Source of the DNA: Tianweitania aestuarii
Lineage (GTDB): Bacteria; Pseudomonadota; Alphaproteobacteria; Rhizobiales; Rhizobiaceae
NCBI RefSeq assembly: GCF_018457165.1
Contig: NZ_JAFMNX010000002.1
Coordinates: 310,001-374,000, forward strand
DNA: 64,000 nucleotides
Reading direction: 5' to 3'
Under the pieces are notes generated by a model that was given only the letters and a program-made list of their open reading frames with translations, made no database searches and was not told where the DNA came from. The position numbers and the translations under genes were made by a program. This document shows, one piece after another, positions 8,338 through 18,100 of this stretch; within the stretch, counting starts at the first letter, position 1; each line of letters opens with the position of its first letter.

Positions 8338-10812
8338 CTAATCGTCCAATCCAAGCTTGCGCCGCGCATCTGACGGTGAGGCTGCTGTTTCCACCGGATG
8401 AATCGGCTGCGCAACGCCCTCGCCCGATGCAGCTTCTTCTTCCGGTGTTCTGGCCAAGGCGGGCTCGACCTCGGCGCTCGCGCCCTGGCGACCATCGCCG
8501 GCTTCCGTTTGCAGCTTCTCCGGAGATGATTCGCCCGGCAAGGCAGACACTGCCCGCGAGCCGTGCACATCGGTGCGGACCTGTGCCTCCTGGGCCTCGG
8601 CCGGCGTCAGCGGCTCGCCGAGTGCGTCTTCTTCGACCGGTTGCCCGCCGTGAACGGGTTGTGCGTGGCTTTGATCGGGCGTGCCGCTCGCAGCGTCAGG
8701 ATTGTTCTTGGCGGCGAAGCTGATGACCGGCTCCATGCCGGCAAGCACATCATCCGGCAGCCAGCACAGGCTGCGATGGCCGTCATCGAGTTCGCGCAAG
8801 GGCGGCACCTCAGTTTCGCAGAGGTGGTCCGGCACGAGATGCTTGTAGCGGCAGCGGGTCTGGAACGGGCAGCCGGTCGGCGGGTTCATGGCCGACGGAA
8901 TGTCGCCTTCCAGGACGATGTGCTTCTTCACCACGCTCGTATCGGCAATCGGGATCGCCGACAGCAGCGCCTCGGTATAGGGGTGATAAGGCGGCGCGAA
9001 GATCTGGTCGGTGGTGCCCTGCTCCACGATATAGCCGAGATACATCACCACGACACGATCGGCGATATAGCGCACGACGGACAGATCGTGGCTGATGAAC
9101 AGCATGGTCGTTTTCGACTCGCGCTGAATGTCCATCAGAAGCTCGGTCACCGCGGCCTGCACCGACACGTCGAGCGCCGACACCGGCTCGTCGGCCACGA
9201 CGACCTTGGCCCGCCCGGCAAAGGCGCGTGCGACGCCGATGCGCTGCTTCTGTCCGCCTGAAAGCTGGCGCGGCTTGCGGGTGGCGAAGGCTCGCGGCAG
9301 CTTCACGAGATCAAGCAGCTCGAACATGCGCTGCTGGCGATCGGCCAGCGTCTTGCCGACGCCGAACTTCTCCAGCGTGCGGATGATCTGCGAGCCGACC
9401 GAATGGCTGGGATTGAGTGTGTCGAAAGGGTTCTGGAACACCATCTGGATCGAGGAGATCGTCTCGACGTCGCGGCCCTCGATGGCGGTGCCCTGGATCG
9501 GCTTGTTGCCGAGCAGGACCTCGCCGGAGGTCGCAGTTTCCAGACCGAGCAACACCTTGGCGAGGGTCGACTTGCCGCAACCGCTTTCGCCCACGATCGC
9601 GACCGTTTCGCTTTCGCGCGCCTCGAACGAGATGGACTCGTTGGCCTTGACCGTACGGGTTTCGGCCGCGCCGAACATCGCGTTGGCGGCGACCTGATAA
9701 TACTTTTTGAGATTGTCGATCTTCAGCACGGGCGCGCCGGGCGTCACCGGCGGCTTCTCGGTTTTCACGCCTTCCGGCACGGCCGCCCAGTCGATCTGGT
9801 CGAAGCGGATGCAGCGGCTGGCATGGTTTGGATGACCCGGCACATCGATCATCGGGATCTCGGCCGCATCACACACGCCTTCCACGAAGTGATGGCAACG
9901 CGGACCGAAATTGCAGCCCTTCGGCCGTTCATGCGGCAGCGGCAGCTGGCCGGGAATGGCGATCAGCGGGCGCGAGTTCTTGTCGGCGCCCGGCAGCGGA
10001 ATGGAGCGGAACAGCCCTTGCGTGTAGGGGTGCCGCATATGATCGAACACGTCCTTGACCGGCCCGGATTCCACCGCTTCGCCGGAATACATCACGGTGA
10101 TGCGGTCGCAGGTCTCGAGGATCAGACCGAGATTGTGCGACACGAAGATCATGGACGTGCCGAGCTCCTTGCCGAGCCCTTTCACGAGTTCGACAATGCC
10201 GGCTTCCACCGTCACGTCGAGGGCGGTGGTGGGTTCGTCGAGAAGAAGCAGCGCCGGCTTCGACAGAAGTGCCATCGCAATCACGATGCGCTGCTGCTGA
10301 CCGCCCGACAGCTGGTGCGGATAGGAGCGCATCATGCGCTCGGGATCCGGCAGCTTCACCGCCTGCACGGTTTCCAGCGCGCGCTTGTAGGCTTCTTCCT
10401 TTGAAACCTTGTCGTGGATGATCGGCACTTCCATCAGCTGCTGGCCGATCTTCATGGCCGGGTTCAGCGAGGCCATCGGCTCCTGATAGATCATGGCGAT
10501 CTTGTTGCCGCGAATGGCGCGCAGTTCTTCCTCGGACATGTCACCCATGTCCTTGCCCTGAAACTTGATGCGGCCGCCGACGATCTTTCCGACATTCGAA
10601 AGATCGCGCATGATGCCGAGCGACACGGTCGACTTGCCGCAGCCGCTTTCGCCGACGATCCCCATCGCCTCGCCCGGCATCACCGAGCAGGAGAAATCCA
10701 TCACCGCGGGGATCTCACCCTTGCGGGTGAAGAAGGAGATCGACAGGTTCTCGATCTCGAGGATCGGCTGGGTGCCGGGTTCACCTTGCAGATTGCTGAC
10801 GTGCTGGTTCAT
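8338..10812 (-). CDS. Dipeptide/oligopeptide-type ABC transporter, fused double ATPase
   Basis: An 824-residue fusion of two nucleotide-binding domains (DppD-like then DppF-like). Domain 1 has Walker A GESGCGKST near residue 54, signature LSGGQQQR and LLLLDEPTTALDV; domain 2 has Walker A GESGCGKST near residue 409, LSGGQKQR and VVADEPVSALDV. Each domain is followed by the oligopeptide-ATPase C-terminal cysteine region (GCNFGPRCHHF; GCPFQTRCRYKH), which in relatives can hold an Fe-S cluster. After about residue 700 comes an unusual 120-residue acidic, Ala/Glu/Pro-rich tail with no recognised domain, ending RRKLGLDD. It begins 10 bp after the upstream permease stop. It would energise uptake by the two permeases upstream; the substrate is not determined by sequence. 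Confidence 0.93.
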   Translation of the reverse strand: MNQHVSNLQGEPGTQPILEIENLSISFFTRKGEIPAVMDFSCSVMPGEAMGIVGESGCGKSTVSLGIMRDLSNVGKIVGGRIKFQGKDMGDMSEEELRAIRGNKIAMIYQEPMASLNPAMKIGQQLMEVPIIHDKVSKEEAYKRALETVQAVKLPDPERMMRSYPHQLSGGQQQRIVIAMALLSKPALLLLDEPTTALDVTVEAGIVELVKGLGKELGTSMIFVSHNLGLILETCDRITVMYSGEAVESGPVKDVFDHMRHPYTQGLFRSIPLPGADKNSRPLIAIPGQLPLPHERPKGCNFGPRCHHFVEGVCDAAEIPMIDVPGHPNHASRCIRFDQIDWAAVPEGVKTEKPPVTPGAPVLKIDNLKKYYQVAANAMFGAAETRTVKANESISFEARESETVAIVGESGCGKSTLAKVLLGLETATSGEVLLGNKPIQGTAIEGRDVETISSIQMVFQNPFDTLNPSHSVGSQIIRTLEKFGVGKTLADRQQRMFELLDLVKLPRAFATRKPRQLSGGQKQRIGVARAFAGRAKVVVADEPVSALDVSVQAAVTELLMDIQRESKTTMLFISHDLSVVRYIADRVVVMYLGYIVEQGTTDQIFAPPYHPYTEALLSAIPIADTSVVKKHIVLEGDIPSAMNPPTGCPFQTRCRYKHLVPDHLCETEVPPLRELDDGHRSLCWLPDDVLAGMEPVISFAAKNNPDAASGTPDQSHAQPVHGGQPVEEDALGEPLTPAEAQEAQVRTDVHGSRAVSALPGESSPEKLQTEAGDGRQGASAEVEPALARTPEEEAASGEGVAQPIHPVETAASPSDARRKLGLDD

Positions 10813-10822
10813 GGCCGTCTCC

Positions 10823-11980
10823 TCAATCTTTCATCGACTGCTCACGCAGGGCATCGGCCAGCAGGTTGAGCCCCAAAACGAAGGACATGAGCGCGATCGT
10901 CGGCGGCAGGGCCGGATGGATCTGCGCGCGCAGGAGGCGGCTCGCTTCCTTGATCGACGTGCCCCAATCCGGACTTTCCGGTGCCAGGCCCAGGCCGAAA
11001 TAACCGAGCGTGCCGAGCAGGATCGTGGTGTAACCGATGCGCAGACAGGCATCCACGATCAGCGGGCCGCGGGCATTGGGCAGGATTTCCCAAAGCATGA
11101 TGTACCAGGGCGTCTCACCGCGTGTTTGCGCCGCCGCTACATAGTCACGCGTCTTGATGTCCATCACCAGGCCGCGCACGATGCGAAACACGCCGGGGCT
11201 TGAGGCGAACACAACGGCCACGAAGATATTGAGCTGGTTCGGCGAGATTGAAATCAGATCGAGCGGATCGGCGTCGAACACCAATCCGGCATAGATCCAG
11301 GCGCCGAGCACGAATGTCAGGCCGAGCAGCGGATAAAGCCGCTCCGGTCGCGTCTTGAAGCGCGTGTAGAACAGCACCGCAAAGAACACGATCGGAAACA
11401 GAAAGAACACCGCCGCCAGCGTGTAAGGGATCGGCGTGTCCATGATGCCCGGCGTGACCAGCAGGTAGAACAGCAGGATCACCGGGAATGCGAGAACGAG
11501 GTTCGCCAGAAATGATAGAACCGAGTCGATGCGCCCGCCGTAATAGCCCGCCGGCAGGCCAAGCGTCGTGCCGACCATCAAGGCAAAAGCGGTGGCGGCC
11601 GGGGCGATGATCAAAACGATGCGGCTGCCGTAAACCATGCGGCTGAAGATATCGCGCGCCAGACGGTCGCCGCCGAAGAGATAGGCGGCCCCCGATTGCG
11701 GATCGACCGCGCCGGGCAGCGCGCCCTTCATGATGGCGACCTGAGCCAGGGGATCAAAGGTCACGATCACGGACGCGAACATGGCCGTGAACAGCCAAAA
11801 CAGGCAGATCAGAATGCCGGTGACGCCAACGCCGGAGTCAAACAGATGCCCGTAAAGCCCAAGCCGCTTCTTGAAGGTCAGGCTCACAACCAGCACGAGC
11901 CCAAGCGCCAGCCACACCGGCCAGAACTGTTTGAGAACGCCGAGAACGATGCCCGTGATGCCGAGATATTCCAGTTGCAT
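10823..11980 (-). CDS. Peptide-type ABC transporter permease, DppC-like
   Basis: A 385-residue inner-membrane permease. The C-terminal half carries the permease core with the cytoplasmic coupling loop (YVAAAQTRGETPWYIMLWE...LPNARGP) and ends LNLLADALREQSMKD. At the N-terminus are two hydrophobic segments (about 10-35, 52-75), and FGGDRLARDIFSRMVYGSR is the conserved DppC periplasmic entry. It is longer than typical DppC proteins (about 280-310): there is an extra stretch with further hydrophobic segments at roughly 165-240 before the coupling loop. It lies 12 bp after the DppB-like gene and 10 bp before the ATPase gene, forming one operon. Confidence 0.9.
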   Translation of the reverse strand: MQLEYLGITGIVLGVLKQFWPVWLALGLVLVVSLTFKKRLGLYGHLFDSGVGVTGILICLFWLFTAMFASVIVTFDPLAQVAIMKGALPGAVDPQSGAAYLFGGDRLARDIFSRMVYGSRIVLIIAPAATAFALMVGTTLGLPAGYYGGRIDSVLSFLANLVLAFPVILLFYLLVTPGIMDTPIPYTLAAVFFLFPIVFFAVLFYTRFKTRPERLYPLLGLTFVLGAWIYAGLVFDADPLDLISISPNQLNIFVAVVFASSPGVFRIVRGLVMDIKTRDYVAAAQTRGETPWYIMLWEILPNARGPLIVDACLRIGYTTILLGTLGYFGLGLAPESPDWGTSIKEASRLLRAQIHPALPPTIALMSFVLGLNLLADALREQSMKD

Positions 11981-11992
11981 CGGGTATCCGCC

Positions 11993-13030
11993 CTACTGCA
12001 CGCGAATGCGCGGGTTGAGATAGGCATAGCCGATGTCGGAGATGAGCTGCGTGAACAGCACAACGAAAACCGAGATCAGCGAACAGCCGAGAAGAAGGTC
12101 GATGTCGTTGTTGGCAGCACCCTCCACGAGCGCGTAGCCGAAGCCTTGGTAACGAAACATCGTTTCAACGATCACGACGCCCGTCAGCAGCCATGGAAAC
12201 TGCAGCATGATGACGGTGAACGGCGCGATCAGGGCATTGCGCAGCGCATGCTTGATGACCACGGAACTGAACGACAGGCCCTTTAGACGTGCGGTTCGGA
12301 TATATTGCTGCGTCATCACCTCCACCATGGAAGCGCGTGTCATGCGGGCGATATAGCCGATGCCGTAGATGGCCATGGTCATGACCGGCAGCGTGAAGTT
12401 GGAAAAGGTGATGCCTGTATTGGTCGCCGACGCAGCCGAGCCGTTGAGCCATCCCAGCCACGATGCAAAGATGACGGTGAAGATGACGCCCGACACATAT
12501 TCCGGCGTTGCTGTCGTGGTGATCGACGCCATCGACAGGGTGCGATCGGTCCGCGTTCCTTCGCGCATGCCGGCCAGAACGCCGATCAGCAGCGAGATCG
12601 GCACCATCACCGCCATAACCCAGAACATCAGAATGCCGGTGGCACCCAGCGCCGGAAACAGGCGCTCGGCAACCGACACGCGGAACTTGGTGGAACAGCC
12701 GAACTCACCCTGCAACAGGCCGGAATAAGCGGCTTCAGACGGTTCGTCGCAGAAGCGGAAGCGCGGCACGGCCTCGCCGGTCGCGGGGTCGATGTTCGGC
12801 TGCTTCGGCATCACGCCCAGCCATTGGCCGTAGCGCACAAAGAAGTTCTGGCGGTAGCCGTTGCGCGTCAGCCAGGATTCCAGCTGCTCCTCGGTCGCGC
12901 GCGACTCCGTTTGCGTGATCGCCAGTTTCTTGAGGTTGGGTTCAAGATTGACGAGAAAGAAGACAACCACAGTCAACGCAAACATGGTGAGCACCATGAC
13001 GCCCAGTCTGCGCAAGATGAAAGAAAACAT
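11993..13030 (-). CDS. Peptide-type ABC transporter permease, DppB-like
   Basis: A 345-residue inner-membrane permease. It opens with the DppB/OppB pattern (FILRRLGVMVLTMFALTVVVFF), has a longer than usual periplasmic loop of about 90 residues containing two cysteines (FRFCDEPSE...GEFGCSTKFR), and shows the coupling motif RTARLKGLSFSSVVIKHALRNALIAP followed by GVVIVETMFRYQGFGYALVEGA. It is separated from the binding-protein gene by 144 bp containing a hairpin, and from the DppC-like gene by 12 bp. It forms the transmembrane pore with that partner. Confidence 0.92.
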   Translation of the reverse strand: MFSFILRRLGVMVLTMFALTVVVFFLVNLEPNLKKLAITQTESRATEEQLESWLTRNGYRQNFFVRYGQWLGVMPKQPNIDPATGEAVPRFRFCDEPSEAAYSGLLQGEFGCSTKFRVSVAERLFPALGATGILMFWVMAVMVPISLLIGVLAGMREGTRTDRTLSMASITTTATPEYVSGVIFTVIFASWLGWLNGSAASATNTGITFSNFTLPVMTMAIYGIGYIARMTRASMVEVMTQQYIRTARLKGLSFSSVVIKHALRNALIAPFTVIMLQFPWLLTGVVIVETMFRYQGFGYALVEGAANNDIDLLLGCSLISVFVVLFTQLISDIGYAYLNPRIRVQ

Positions 13031-13145
13031 CGCATCCCCTGCCGCGGATCGAGCACGCCCGCCGGGGCGTGCCTGAGGTTGGGGTCAGTCCATTCGCGTC
13101 GAAACAAACGAGTGGCTGAAGGCCTGGATCAGACCTTCATGAAGC

Positions 13146-13167
13146 GGGCGGCGCCGGAACGCCGCCC
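13146..13167 (-). repeat. Hairpin between binding-protein and permease genes
   Basis: A perfect 8-bp GC stem (GGGCGGCG, 6-nt loop, CGCCGCCC) lies 8 bp past the binding-protein stop. No T-run follows. In ABC operons such stems often protect the binding-protein part of the mRNA so that it is made in excess over the membrane subunits; that role is inferred here. Confidence 0.55.
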
Positions 13168-13174
13168 TTGGGGA

Positions 13175-14827
13175 TCAGGCCTCCTCGAGCCAGACCTTGC
13201 CCAGATTGACCTGCTGCATCGGGTGCTGGATGTAGTTGTGCACCACCGGCTGGTAGTGATTATACACCTTGCGCCAGTAAGGCAGGATGATGATGCCGGA
13301 GTCCTGCAGGATCTTCTCGACGTCGCCCATCACCGTCTTGCGCTCTTCGGGATCGACGATCGACAGCGCCTTGGCGAGCTTTTCGTCGAATTCCTTGTTC
13401 GACCAGCCGGTTTCGTTCCAGGCTTCGCCGCTGCGATAAGCAAGCGCCAGAACCTGCACGCCGAGCGGACGCATGGTCCAGTTGGTGAGCGAATACGGAT
13501 ACTTCGTCCAGTCGTTCCAGAAGGTCGAGCCCGGCAGAACGGTGCGCTTGATCTTGATGCCGGCATCGCGAAGCTGAGCGGCGATCGCGTCGCCCGTGTT
13601 CTTGTGCCAGTCTTCGTCCGACGAGATCAGTTCGTGCTCGAAATCGGCCGCACCGGCCTCCGCAAGAAGCGCCTTGGCCTTTTCGACATCACGCGGCACC
13701 TTCGGCAGTTCGACATATTCAGGGTGGATCGGCGCGACATGGTGGTTTTCGCCCACCACGCCGGCATTGTCGACGCCAAGCTGCATCACCACGGCATTGT
13801 CGACGCCGAGCTGAAGAGCGTTGCGTACGCGCTGATCGTCATACGGCTTGTTGGTGACGTTGGTGCGCGCAACGATGGTGATCGAGGTCACCGCCTCGTT
13901 CCGCTCCAGGCCGAGACCATCCATGATGTCGAGGTAATCGGGCGTGGTTTCATAGTTCGCATGAACTTCGCCAGACTCGAAGGCGTTCACCGCGGCCGAT
14001 GGATCGGTGCCGTAGTCGATGAACTCGCAGCCATCGAGCATGACCTCGCCGCCCCACCACTTGCCGTCCTCGCGCCGCTTGTAGACGACGCGCTCGCCGA
14101 CCGCGAAGGATTCCAGCTGGAACGGGCCGGTGCCGATCTTGTTGCGGGTGAAGTCCGAGCCATCCTCGTCGAAGGTCGGGTGAACGACGAGGCAGGGATA
14201 ATCCGCCAGGTTCGGGATAAAGGAGATGTCCGGCTCGGTGAGCGTGACCTTGACGGTATGATCGTCGACGATCGTAGCGGCGCCTTCGCGGATCTTGCCG
14301 GTTTCCTGGTCCACCAGCGTACCCATGCGGGCGACCATCGAGTTGCCTTCAACCGACTTGTCGCACCAGCGGGTCAGGTTGAACATCAGATGCTCGGCAG
14401 TTAACGGGTCACCGTTCGTCCAAACCGCTTCTGGACGAAGCTTCATGACGTATTCGGTGGCGTCTTCGTTCACTTCCCAGCTTTCAAGCAGATAGGGCTC
14501 GAACGTGTATTCCGGCGTGTAATAAACCAGCGCTTCAAGCGATTGACGCATCGTGTTGGCGATCTCGGTCCAGTCCGCGAGGCGCGGATCCTTTGGCGCC
14601 TTGATGAACATCTGAACCTTCAACACGCCGCCTTTGGTCGGCTCGGCATCCTGAGCGCGAGCCGGCGTTGGCAAACCGATCATGCCATAGGCCATCGCGG
14701 CGGACGCACCGAAGACGCTGGCAAGCGCCAGGAACTCGCGCCGATCCAGACCACCTGCCTTCACCTGCTCGGCGGCAGCGTGGATGTGGTCCGGTACTTT
14801 GTTCCCATTGTTCTTGAAGAAGGTCAT
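13175..14827 (-). CDS. ABC transporter family 5 substrate-binding protein, Tat-exported
   Basis: A 550-residue periplasmic solute-binding protein of the DppA/OppA class. The N-terminus has a twin-arginine signal: LDRREFLAL with RR at about residues 29-30, a hydrophobic stretch, and a likely cleavage after PARAQ near residue 59. Typical family 5 features follow: SLEALVYYTPEYTFEPYLLESW, TNGDPLTAEHLMFNLTRW and NKIGTGPFQL. The ATG at 14827 is chosen because GGGAG precedes it; the reading frame continues 39 codons upstream but without a better signal. It heads the operon of two permeases, the fused ATPase and perhaps DUF3072. Near pyrimidine catabolism genes, but the ligand is unknown; peptides are only one option for this class. 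Confidence 0.92.
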   Translation of the reverse strand: MTFFKNNGNKVPDHIHAAAEQVKAGGLDRREFLALASVFGASAAMAYGMIGLPTPARAQDAEPTKGGVLKVQMFIKAPKDPRLADWTEIANTMRQSLEALVYYTPEYTFEPYLLESWEVNEDATEYVMKLRPEAVWTNGDPLTAEHLMFNLTRWCDKSVEGNSMVARMGTLVDQETGKIREGAATIVDDHTVKVTLTEPDISFIPNLADYPCLVVHPTFDEDGSDFTRNKIGTGPFQLESFAVGERVVYKRREDGKWWGGEVMLDGCEFIDYGTDPSAAVNAFESGEVHANYETTPDYLDIMDGLGLERNEAVTSITIVARTNVTNKPYDDQRVRNALQLGVDNAVVMQLGVDNAGVVGENHHVAPIHPEYVELPKVPRDVEKAKALLAEAGAADFEHELISSDEDWHKNTGDAIAAQLRDAGIKIKRTVLPGSTFWNDWTKYPYSLTNWTMRPLGVQVLALAYRSGEAWNETGWSNKEFDEKLAKALSIVDPEERKTVMGDVEKILQDSGIIILPYWRKVYNHYQPVVHNYIQHPMQQVNLGKVWLEEA

Positions 14828-15183
14828 CGAGGTTCTCCCACTTGATGTTGCCTTAGTTTCGCTACAATTCAGCATTGCGCCCGAGATGTCAAAGCGCTCT
14901 TTTTCTAAGTGTTCCCGACCGCAAATCTGCAACGTTCGCTTCATTTCGGTTGGTGCGATTGCGACAGATAAAAGGAAAATTAGACCACGACTTCGAAGTC
15001 GATGGGGCAGGCAAATTTCGATGAGTTCATGCCTGCAGGTGTCGCTGCCACGAAGCTGATCACCAGCCTTTCGCCGGCTTGTGATACCGGCGGTTCAACT
15101 TTCGTTGGCTCGCTCTGACAGATTGACTCACGCGCCGAGCAGCGTTCATGTGCTTGTCCAACTGACAGGTCTCGGGGGATGAC
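14828..15183. other. Divergent promoter region, ABC operon / alpha-2-macroglobulin gene
   Basis: This 356-bp gap separates two divergently transcribed genes and must hold both promoters. A perfect 14-bp palindrome lies at 14988-15001. A GGGGGATGAC Shine-Dalgarno region precedes the ATG at 15184. No gene or RNA was recognised. Confidence 0.6.
14988..15001. repeat. 14-bp perfect palindrome, possible operator
   Basis: CGACTTCGAAGTCG is a perfect uninterrupted palindrome in the divergent intergenic region, 160 bp from the binding-protein start and 183 bp from the alpha-2-macroglobulin start. It could be a dimeric-regulator site; no regulator is assigned. Confidence 0.4.
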
Positions 15184-18100
15184 ATGGCGTTGCAGGAGGC
15201 AAGGAAAGTCAGCAGCTGGTTGAGCGCCCTTTTGCTTGGGCTGGCGATGATATCGAGTGCTTCGGCGCAGTCCGCACGCACGATCGAAACCACGCCGGAT
15301 GTCGATTATTTCGGCTTCGACCTGCGCACAGAAAAGGGCCTGTCGCTCGATCAATGCGAAGCGACTTGCCTCGACGACCAGAGCTGCCGCGCTTTCACCT
15401 ACAACACAAAGGCGCAGTGGTGCTTCCTCAAGTCGGATTTCGACACCACGATCGAAGCGCCGGGCGCCATCGCCGGCAAGGTGGTCGACAAGAATGCCGA
15501 ACCTGACCTCGGCGCACCGGCCAAGCTGACCTACCTGCCAGCCGATATCGTCGATGAAGCGCGCAAATACCGTGCGACGATCACGGCAGGGCAGGACACG
15601 GCCGGGGCCGGCCTGAACGATCTTCTCAACGAAGCCCGGCAAACGGTTGAAGCCGATCCAACGGGAGCAACCGCGCTTTATACCAAGGCCCTCGCGCTTT
15701 CGCCGGATGACGGGGCGATCTGGGCCGAGCTGGCACGCGCATCGCTTGCCGCAAGCCCTTCGGGCTATAGCGATCAGCAGACCTTCAACACCAATGCGAC
15801 GTCGGCAGCCCTGAACGCCTATCTCGTGAGCAGAACCGCAACGCAGCGCGCTAAGGCACTGGCCGCCTTGGGTGCCGCGCTCGACCGCAAGGACCTGTAT
15901 CGTCCCGCCCTCAGCGCCTACGAAGCGAGCCTCGATCTCGTCAACGATGCCGAAACACAGGCAGCCTTTGCCGACCTGAAGATGCGCAAGGGTTTTCGCA
16001 TCGTCGACAATTCCGTGGATGCCGATTCCGATACGCCGCGCATCTGCGCGCAGTTTTCCGAAGAGCTGGTGAAGTCGGGCACGGATTACGCGACGTTCGT
16101 GACGCTGGACGGCAAGGCGCCGCCGTCGATCGAGGCCAAGAACAAGCAAATCTGCATCGACGGGCTGGAACACGGACACGAATACCGCGTCACCTTCCGC
16201 AGCGGATTGCCGGCCGCCATCGGCGAAAGCCTGCAGGCGCCGGTGACGCTGAACCTTTATGTGCGCGACCGCACGCCATCGACGCGCTTTACCGGCGATG
16301 CCTTCGTGCTGCCTTCTGCCGGCCGCCACGGCTTGCCGCTCGTCACCGTCAACATGGACTCGGCCAAGCTGCAGCTGTTTCGCATCGGCGATCGCGCGCT
16401 GAGCCAGCTTTTGTCCGGCCAACAGTTCCTGCGCCAGCTCGACGGCTACAGCCTGTCCACGGTTGAAAGCGATCTCGGCATGCCGGCCTGGGAAGGCACG
16501 ATCGACGTGGCCAACGAGCTCAACAAGGAGGTGATCACCTCCTTTCCCGTCGATGAAGCTTTGCCCGAGCGCAAACCCGGCGTTTACGTCATGGTGGCGA
16601 CGCCAGCGGATGAACGCGGCGAAACCTACAGCAACAAGGCCACCCAATGGTTCGTGGTCTCCGATATCGGTCTTGCGACCTTTACCGGCCAGGATGGGCT
16701 CACCGTTTTCGCACGCTCGCTGAACAGCGCCGAGCCGATGGAAGGTGTCGAGCTGACTTTGCTTGCCCGCAACAACGAGGTTCTGGGCACCGCAACCAGC
16801 GATGACGACGGCAAGGCGACATTCACGCCGGGCCTGGTGCGCGGCAAGGACGGCCTGGTGCCGACGGCCTTGCTGGCGCGTTCGGGCGACGACTTCGTGT
16901 TCCTCGACATGACGCGCGCGGGCTTCGACCTGTCCGACCGTGGCGTCACGGGGCGTGCGCCCCCCGGCGCGCTCGACACCTTCGCGTGGACGGAACGCGG
17001 CATCTACCGCTCCGGCGAAACCGTGCATGCCGCAGCCCTCGTGCGCGATAATGAAGCCAAGGCCGTCGGCGCCCTGCCGCTCACCTTCATCTTCACGCGC
17101 CCCGACGGCGTGGAAGACCGCCGCATCGTGGTGTCCGACGCTTCGCTCGGCGGCTATGCGGTGGATTTCGCCACCCAGCCGAACGCCATGCGCGGCACGT
17201 GGCAGCTGCGCATCCACGCCGACCCGAAGCAGCCGGCGCTTGCTACGCAGAGCTTTCTTGTCGAGGACTTCGTGCCGGATCGCATCGAGTTCGATCTGAC
17301 CGCGGCGCGGCCCGAGATTGCGGTGGGCGAAGCCGACACGATGACGGTTGACGGCCGCTTTCTTTACGGCGCTCCGGCTGCCGGTCTTACAATCGAAGGC
17401 GAGGTCAATGTCCGCACCACCCGGGACTGGGCACGCTTTCCCGGATACCAGTTTGGTCTGGCCGATGAAGACAGCGAGGAACAGGGCCAGGTTCTGCCGC
17501 TCGAAAATCTGCCGGTGCTCGACGACCAAGGCAAGGCCAGCTTCGACATCTCCGTCGATGCACCGCCTTCCACCACGCGCCTCCTGAACGCCGAAGTCGT
17601 GGTGCGCATGCGCGAAGGCGGCGGCCGCGCCGTGGAGCGCCGCACCGATGTCGCGATCCGACCCGAAACCGATATGATCGGCATCAGGCTCGAAGGCGGC
17701 AGCGACTCGGTGCCGGAAGGATCGACGGCGCGGTTCTCCGTGATTGCAGCCGATCCGCAAGGCAACCGCATCGATGCACCCGGCTTGTCCTGGCGGCTGA
17801 TCAAAATCGACCGCGATTACCAGTGGTATCGGGCGAACGGCTCCTGGAATTACGAGCCCATCATTCGCACATCCAAGATCGCGGAAGGCAAGGTCGATGC
17901 GACAGCCGACGCCGAAGCGCAGATCGCGACCCCGGTGGCCTGGGGCCGTTATCGCCTGGAAATCGAGACCGATGATCCAGCCGGTCCGGCCACCAGCCGC
18001 GAATTCGAGGCGGGCTGGTATGTGGAAGCAAGCTCGACCGAAACGCCGGACGCGCTCGAAATCGCCTTCGACAAGCCCTCTTATGCCATCGGCGACACCG

